Origin: Firmicutes bacterium UBA6648
GTDB lineage: Bacteria > Bacillota > Clostridia > Peptostreptococcales > Anaerovoracaceae
Direction of reading: 5' to 3'
DNA length: 10,203 nt
Assembly (NCBI GenBank): GCA_002455605.1
Contig: DKLE01000234.1
Location: 6,539 to 16,741 of the forward strand
The notes under the pieces are model-generated. The model saw only the letters and a program-made list of their open reading frames with translations, searched no databases and was not told where the DNA came from. Both the position numbers and the translations under genes were made by a program. Positions 6,290-10,203 of this stretch are shown here, in pieces (the stretch's first letter is position 1; every line of letters begins with the position of its first letter).

Positions 6290-7474
6290 ATGGTTTTTTG
6301 GATAGCATTTTTAACAGCTTTTATGCTGTCAATTATTTTCACACCGGCGGCAGTTAAACTAGCACCGGTGATAGGGGCAGTGGATGTTCCTAAAGACGCA
6401 AGGCGTATGCATACAAAGCCAATGCCAAGATTTGGCGGAGTGGCTATATTTATAGGAGCTATGACCTCTATTTCGTGGATATGCCTGTATGGATGGCCTC
6501 TGCTGGAAGAAATATTTGAGCAAATGGGAGCCGCTATATTGGTGCAGCCCGTTGAGTCTATGAAAGGTGTTCTGTTGGGCGGTTTTCTGATCTATATATT
6601 GGGGGTTATCGACGATTTAAAGGGAATGCCTGCAAAGGTTAAGTTTGCAGGACAAGCACTGATTGCTTGTGTTCCTTATGCTTTCGGTGTAAGAATTGAG
6701 TTCGTGACAAATCATTTCGGAGCCAGCTTTGGAGACAGTCACAGCTATTTTGCCGGTGCTCTGTGCTTTTTTATTACTATCATCTGGATTGTGGGTATTA
6801 CCAATACGGTAAACCTAATTGACGGTTTAGATGGGCTTGCTGCAGGGGTATCGTCTATTTCGTCCTTATGTCTTGCCTATACCGCCTATATTCACGGCTC
6901 CTATTTACCGGCTTTAGCTATGCTTGCATTGGCAGGCGGCGCTTTAGGATTTTTACCGTATAATTTTCATCCTGCCAAAATTTTTATGGGAGACGGCGGC
7001 TCTTTATTTTTAGGCTTTATGCTTGCTACCCTATCCATAGTAGGGCCTGTAAAGAGTGCTACGATTATGGCAGTAATCATTCCGGTTCTTGTTCTTGGTC
7101 TGCCGATATTTGATACAGCTTTTGCGATATTGAGACGATTGGTCAATCACCGGCCTATTATGGAAGCCGACAAGGGGCATCTCCATCACCGGCTCATGGC
7201 AGCAGGCATGGGTCAGAGAAGGACCGTTCTTATGCTGTACGGTATAAGTGGTGTCATGGGAGTTGCAGCAGTTCTGTTCAGCAGAGATCTGTTTGTGGAG
7301 ACTGCAGGTTTAATTGGAATAGCTGCTATGTATATATATGTGTTTCTGACGGATGCCAATAATTGGAGATTGCAGATTAAAGCCGTAAATATTGCACATG
7401 AAGAAAAGCGGCAGAAAAAAGAAGAAAAGAAACAAAAAAATATAAATATTAAAGAGAATGAGTCAAAGGAATAG
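6290..7474 (+). CDS. tagO: Undecaprenyl-phosphate GlcNAc-1-phosphate transferase (TagO/WecA family)
   Basis: A polytopic membrane enzyme of the MraY/WecA superfamily. It moves GlcNAc-1-phosphate from UDP-GlcNAc to undecaprenyl phosphate, the first step of wall teichoic acid or other wall-polymer synthesis. Key motifs are visible: Asp108-Asp109 in GVIDDLKG, NLIDGLDG at 175-182, MGDGGS with Asp235, and the HLHHRL loop at 297-302 that marks the WecA/TagO branch rather than MraY. About ten to eleven hydrophobic segments are spread over residues 1-355. The 394-residue length is slightly above B. subtilis TagO because of a charged, lysine-rich tail from about residue 365 (KRQKKEEKKQK). GGGG at 6274-6277, inside the end of the deaminase gene, is the only Shine-Dalgarno-like sequence, 12 bases before the ATG. 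The neighbour mnaA makes a substrate for the next step. Confidence 0.94.
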   Translation: MVFWIAFLTAFMLSIIFTPAAVKLAPVIGAVDVPKDARRMHTKPMPRFGGVAIFIGAMTSISWICLYGWPLLEEIFEQMGAAILVQPVESMKGVLLGGFLIYILGVIDDLKGMPAKVKFAGQALIACVPYAFGVRIEFVTNHFGASFGDSHSYFAGALCFFITIIWIVGITNTVNLIDGLDGLAAGVSSISSLCLAYTAYIHGSYLPALAMLALAGGALGFLPYNFHPAKIFMGDGGSLFLGFMLATLSIVGPVKSATIMAVIIPVLVLGLPIFDTAFAILRRLVNHRPIMEADKGHLHHRLMAAGMGQRRTVLMLYGISGVMGVAAVLFSRDLFVETAGLIGIAAMYIYVFLTDANNWRLQIKAVNIAHEEKRQKKEEKKQKNINIKENESKE

Positions 7475-7477
7475 GAG
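7473..7477 (+). promoter_or_regulatory. Ribosome binding site of mnaA overlapping the tagO stop codon
   Basis: AGGAG at 7473-7477 overlaps the TAG stop of tagO (7472-7474) and sits nine bases before the mnaA ATG. This arrangement favours translational coupling of the transferase and the epimerase. Confidence 0.7.
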
Positions 7478-7486
7478 TGTGTAACG

Positions 7487-8593
7487 ATGAAAGTAATGAC
7501 TGTCTTTGGAACTAGACCGGAAGCTATTAAGATGGCTCCTTTAGTAAAAAAATTAAATGAAGCGGAAGGCATAGAATCAGTGTTATGTGTTACTGCTCAG
7601 CATAGAGAGATGTTGGATCAGGTATTGGAGTTGTTCCAATTAACTCCGGATTATGATTTAAACATTATGAAGCAGAATCAGACTATTAGTCAGATTACGT
7701 CAAATGTGCTGGTAGGACTGGAGGAGGTCTTAAAAAAAGAAAATCCTGATGTGGTTCTAGTGCATGGCGATACGACAACGACTTTTGCAGCAGGGCTGGC
7801 AAGCTTTTATCAGCAGGTAAAAGTAGGACATGTGGAAGCAGGACTCAGAACCTATGATAAATATTCACCATATCCGGAAGAAATGAACCGTATTTTGACC
7901 GGACATATTGCAGATTTTCATTTTGCGCCTACAGAGAGAAACCGGCTGAATCTGTTGAAGGAAGGAATTGAAGCAGATAATATTTTTATAACAGGGAATA
8001 CCGTGATCGATGCGCTGCTTGAGGTTGTAGACAAGCCTTATCAGTTTGAAGATGAGGTACTGAAGCAGATGGACTTTGAGAATAAACGGGTGATTACGGT
8101 TACTTGTCATAGACGGGAAAATCTGGGGGAGAATATGGAACATATCTTTGGTGCTATTCGAAAGATTGCCCAAGAGTTTAATGATGTGGAGATTATCTAT
8201 CCGATGCATATGAATCCAAAAGTAAGAGAGACAGCCAATAAAATTTTAAAGGGGCTGGAAAGCGTGCATTTGATTGAACCCCTTCAATATCAACCTTTTG
8301 TAAATTTAATGGCGAGATCCTATTTTATCATAACGGACTCCGGCGGGATGCAGGAAGAGGCGCCGTCATTGGGTAAGCCGGTACTGGTTGTGAGGAAAGA
8401 AACGGAGAGGCCGGAGGCAGTTGAGGCAGGTACCGTAAAATTGGCAGGAGTTGAAATGGATAACATTTATGCTATGTCCAGGCAACTCCTTACTGATCAA
8501 GCTTCCTATGATATCATGGCTCACGCTGTTAATCCATACGGAGACGGTCATGCCTGTGAAAGGATTGTTGACATATTAAAGAAGAAACTTTAG
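7487..8593 (+). CDS. mnaA: UDP-N-acetylglucosamine 2-epimerase, non-hydrolysing
   Basis: This cytoplasmic enzyme interconverts UDP-GlcNAc and UDP-ManNAc, the ManNAc donor for wall-polymer linkage units. The 368 residues match the WecB/MnaA family (about 370-385). FGTRPEAIKMAPL opens the protein. The catalytic acids of the family appear as Asp95 (VHGDTTTT), Glu117 (VEAGLRT) and Glu131 (PEEMNR). HRRENLG carries His208, and DSGGMQEEAPSLGKP with the following RPEA bind the UDP-sugar. TAQHREMLDQ (36-45) belongs to the region that binds the UDP-GlcNAc activator in bacterial enzymes. The non-hydrolysing type is supported by these motifs and by the absence of a kinase domain. The gene starts 12 bases after tagO, and the pair supports synthesis of a GlcNAc-ManNAc linkage disaccharide, although no TagA homologue is within the window. 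Confidence 0.95.
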   Translation: MKVMTVFGTRPEAIKMAPLVKKLNEAEGIESVLCVTAQHREMLDQVLELFQLTPDYDLNIMKQNQTISQITSNVLVGLEEVLKKENPDVVLVHGDTTTTFAAGLASFYQQVKVGHVEAGLRTYDKYSPYPEEMNRILTGHIADFHFAPTERNRLNLLKEGIEADNIFITGNTVIDALLEVVDKPYQFEDEVLKQMDFENKRVITVTCHRRENLGENMEHIFGAIRKIAQEFNDVEIIYPMHMNPKVRETANKILKGLESVHLIEPLQYQPFVNLMARSYFIITDSGGMQEEAPSLGKPVLVVRKETERPEAVEAGTVKLAGVEMDNIYAMSRQLLTDQASYDIMAHAVNPYGDGHACERIVDILKKKL

Positions 8594-8598
8594 TAACA

Positions 8599-9951
8599 AT
8601 TGAAAACAAATACCTATTTAAGAAACTGGCGGTTATAGCTCTGCCCATTGCCTTGCAGAGTTTAATCGCTTCTTCATTAAGTCTGGTAGACAATTTAATG
8701 GTTGGAAGTCTAGGCGAGACAGAATTGGCCGCAGTAGGTATTTCCATACAGATGTATTTTATACATTGGATGATAATGTTTGGATTCACCAGTGGTGCAT
8801 CTACTTATATGGCTCAATTCTGGGGTGCAAAAGATTTAAGAAACATAAAAAGGACTACAGGCTTTGCAATTTGTGTGTGTTTTATTATAAGCTTGGTATT
8901 TTTTTTCATTGCTATGCTTTTGCCTCATATGGTGATGAGGCTGTTTACGGACATACCGGAATTAATTCAATTGGGAACAGGCTATATCAGGATGGGGGCC
9001 TTTACCTTTTTGACTATCAGTTTCACCGTTCCGTTTACAGCGGCGCTTAGAACGACACAGCAGACACAAGTTCCGCTCTATATCAGTATATTTGTATTCG
9101 GCACTAATACTTTCTTAAACTATGTATTTATATTCGGGCATTTCGGCGCACCTAAACTGGGAGTAGTGGGGGCAGCTTTAGCCACACTTATTGCACGGTG
9201 CTTCGAGCTTTTTTTAGTATTATACGTAGTCTTTATTAAAAAAAATATTGTGTCAGGGCATATTTCTGAGTATTTCGGCTGGACGAAGGACTTGATAAGC
9301 CGAATTGTAAAAAATGCTGTGCCCACCACGATGAATGAGGCGTTGTGGGCAATTGGAACAGCTATGTATGCGGCGGCCTATGCCCGGGTGGGTGTAACTG
9401 AATATGCAGCTGTTCAAGCGAGTAATGTAATAAATAATTTGTTCATTATGGCTGCTTTCAGCATCGGTGATGCCACCTTGATTCTGGTTGGAGAGAAGCT
9501 GGGTGAGGGCAGATTGGACTTTGCTTATGAGCTGGGAAAAAAGCTGCTTCGTGTAGGCATCGTATTGGGTATTGTTTTTGGCAGTATGCTTATCCTTTGC
9601 TCAAAACCGATCATCAGTTTATTTGATTTAACTCCGGAAGGGCAGCGATATACTTTTTACATTTTAATCGTCTATGGAGTTTTTATGTGGCTGGCTGTAT
9701 ACAATGGAATAAGCATAACAGGTATTTTAAGATCCGGGGGCGACACGATTTTCGCTATGCTGATTGAAATGGGTTCCATCTGGCTTTATGCAGTTCCTAT
9801 GGCATTTTTGACCACGTTAGTGTGGCATCTGCCTATATATTTGGCTGTGTTACTGGTAAAGACGGAAGATCTGATTAAGTTTTTTATCTTATTAAGAAGA
9901 TTTTTATCCAAAAAATGGGCTAGGAATGTTATAGATAACATTCAAAATTGA
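8599..9951 (+). CDS. MATE-family multidrug/toxin efflux transporter, start codon uncertain
   Basis: A 12-helix membrane transporter of the MATE family, typically exporting cationic drugs or metabolites against Na+ or H+. Family marks include VDNLMVGSLGE in helix 1, TELAAVGIS, the GASTYMAQFWGAKD loop and an ALRTTQQTQVPLY segment near residue 149. The related second half begins near residue 245 with MNEALWAIGTAMYAA and includes a VGEKLGEG loop. The first plain start in frame is TTG at 8653, but that would remove 18 residues with most of helix 1. Upstream codons read KYLFKKLAVIALPIALQ, a typical MATE N-terminus, and the frame is open back to a TGA at 8569-8571. It contains no ATG, GTG or TTG before 8653. 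ATT at 8599, five bases after the mnaA stop, gives 450 residues, the usual family size. A one-base deletion behind TTG 8600 is the alternative. No good ribosome binding site is seen. Substrate unknown. Confidence 0.85.
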   Translation: MENKYLFKKLAVIALPIALQSLIASSLSLVDNLMVGSLGETELAAVGISIQMYFIHWMIMFGFTSGASTYMAQFWGAKDLRNIKRTTGFAICVCFIISLVFFFIAMLLPHMVMRLFTDIPELIQLGTGYIRMGAFTFLTISFTVPFTAALRTTQQTQVPLYISIFVFGTNTFLNYVFIFGHFGAPKLGVVGAALATLIARCFELFLVLYVVFIKKNIVSGHISEYFGWTKDLISRIVKNAVPTTMNEALWAIGTAMYAAAYARVGVTEYAAVQASNVINNLFIMAAFSIGDATLILVGEKLGEGRLDFAYELGKKLLRVGIVLGIVFGSMLILCSKPIISLFDLTPEGQRYTFYILIVYGVFMWLAVYNGISITGILRSGGDTIFAMLIEMGSIWLYAVPMAFLTTLVWHLPIYLAVLLVKTEDLIKFFILLRRFLSKKWARNVIDNIQN

Positions 9952-10010
9952 GTTTGTATGCTCAATTCTTATTATGAAAGCATGACAACTGAAAAACGGA
10001 AAATAATAAG

Positions 10011-10051
10011 AGCATAGTTTAGTGTAAATTAGACATAGGCTATGCTTTTTT
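10011..10051 (+). terminator. Intrinsic terminator after the transporter gene
   Basis: AGCATAG (10011-10017) pairs with CTATGCT (10040-10046) around a 22-base A/T-rich loop, and six T's follow (10046-10051). The stem is short and A/T-rich but correctly placed 59 bases after the transporter stop, and it is the first terminator-like structure after the six-gene cluster. Confidence 0.6.
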
Positions 10052-10203
10052 AATTGTTTAAATTGGACATAAAAGTTAGAAAAATTATAGAATTTACAAA
10101 TTTGTTGTGACTTGTCTGCTTAGAACAACATAAAAACAACTAATTTGCTTATAATAGTTTTTGTGAATGGACTAATAAAAATAAACAATAAATATCGGAA
10201 CAG
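10052..10203. other. A/T-rich intergenic stretch running off the window
   Basis: No supportable gene is seen here. A TATAAT box at 10150-10155 on the plus strand may belong to a promoter for a gene beyond the window, but no acceptable -35 lies 16-18 bases upstream. A weak 6-base inverted repeat, TGTTGT (10103-10108) and ACAACA (10125-10130), lies upstream of it. A GTG-initiated frame open from 10163 to the edge has no ribosome binding site and is not called. Confidence 0.4.

Noticed and set aside
7213..7572. 119-codon minus-strand frame across the tagO-mnaA junction
   Set aside because: It overlaps two well-supported plus-strand genes. Its hydrophobic and Phe/Ser-rich composition is what the complement of lysine/glutamate codons gives.
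8653..8655. TTG as the start of the MATE transporter
   Set aside because: It would cut off most of the first membrane helix, and typical MATE sequence continues upstream in the same frame.
9958..9983. ATGCT/AGCAT inverted repeat just after the transporter stop
   Set aside because: The stem is only five bases with a 16-base loop and no T-run; the hairpin at 10011 is a better terminator.
10103..10130. TGTTGT/ACAACA inverted repeat as an operator
   Set aside because: Six-base matches of low complexity are common in A/T-rich DNA and no gene start is visible to judge its position.
10163..10203. GTG-initiated frame open to the window edge
   Set aside because: No ribosome binding site, only 13 full codons visible, and it begins about eight bases after a TATAAT box; too little to support a gene.

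Overview
The window looks like chromosomal DNA from a low-to-moderate G+C Gram-positive anaerobe of the class Clostridia, probably a spore former. Several things point that way: A/T-rich intergenic DNA, strong AGGAGG-type ribosome binding sites, the gene order dCMP deaminase - tagO - mnaA (as I recall it from clostridial genomes), and a pair of perfect Spo0A-box heptamers (TGTCGAA) in the one divergent intergenic region. Species cannot be named from the sequence. I see no rRNA, tRNA, CRISPR array, insertion sequence or phage gene. Most of the window is ordinary core-genome DNA.

Layout. (1) 1-527, plus strand: the 3' end of glutaminyl-tRNA synthetase (glnS), cut by the window edge. A hairpin lies in the 81-base gap before (2) 609-1760, plus strand: an NAD(P)-dependent malic enzyme. 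(3) A hairpin at 1836-1876 with T-runs on both sides acts as a shared terminator for malic enzyme and for (4) 1878-4481, minus strand: a large membrane-bound orphan hybrid histidine kinase (two membrane segments, PAS, HisKA, HATPase, receiver, HPt). (5) 4482-4651: a divergent control region with a good sigma-A-type promoter for the kinase, a TATAAT box for the plus-strand genes and two inverted Spo0A-like boxes. (6) 4652-9951, plus strand: a closely packed set of six genes, yhbY (ribosome assembly), truA (tRNA pseudouridine synthase), comEB-like dCMP deaminase, tagO/wecA (polyprenyl-phosphate GlcNAc-1-phosphate transferase), mnaA/wecB (UDP-GlcNAc 2-epimerase) and a MATE-family transporter. It ends at a terminator hairpin at 10011-10051. 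(7) 10052-10203: A/T-rich DNA without a supportable gene, with a TATAAT box that may serve a gene beyond the window.

How the genes fit together. tagO and mnaA form a coherent pair: TagO/WecA loads GlcNAc-1-P on undecaprenyl phosphate, and MnaA makes UDP-ManNAc, the second sugar of many Gram-positive wall-polymer linkage units. yhbY and truA serve ribosome and tRNA maturation, and the deaminase feeds dUMP for thymidylate synthesis. The transporter at the end may be an unrelated efflux pump carried on the same transcript. The kinase has no response regulator beside it, so its output partner lies elsewhere.

The points most worth a second look are the inverted Spo0A-box pair sitting on the kinase promoter, and the transporter's start: its conserved N-terminus is coded upstream of any ATG, GTG or TTG in frame, so it either starts at ATT or carries a one-base change.
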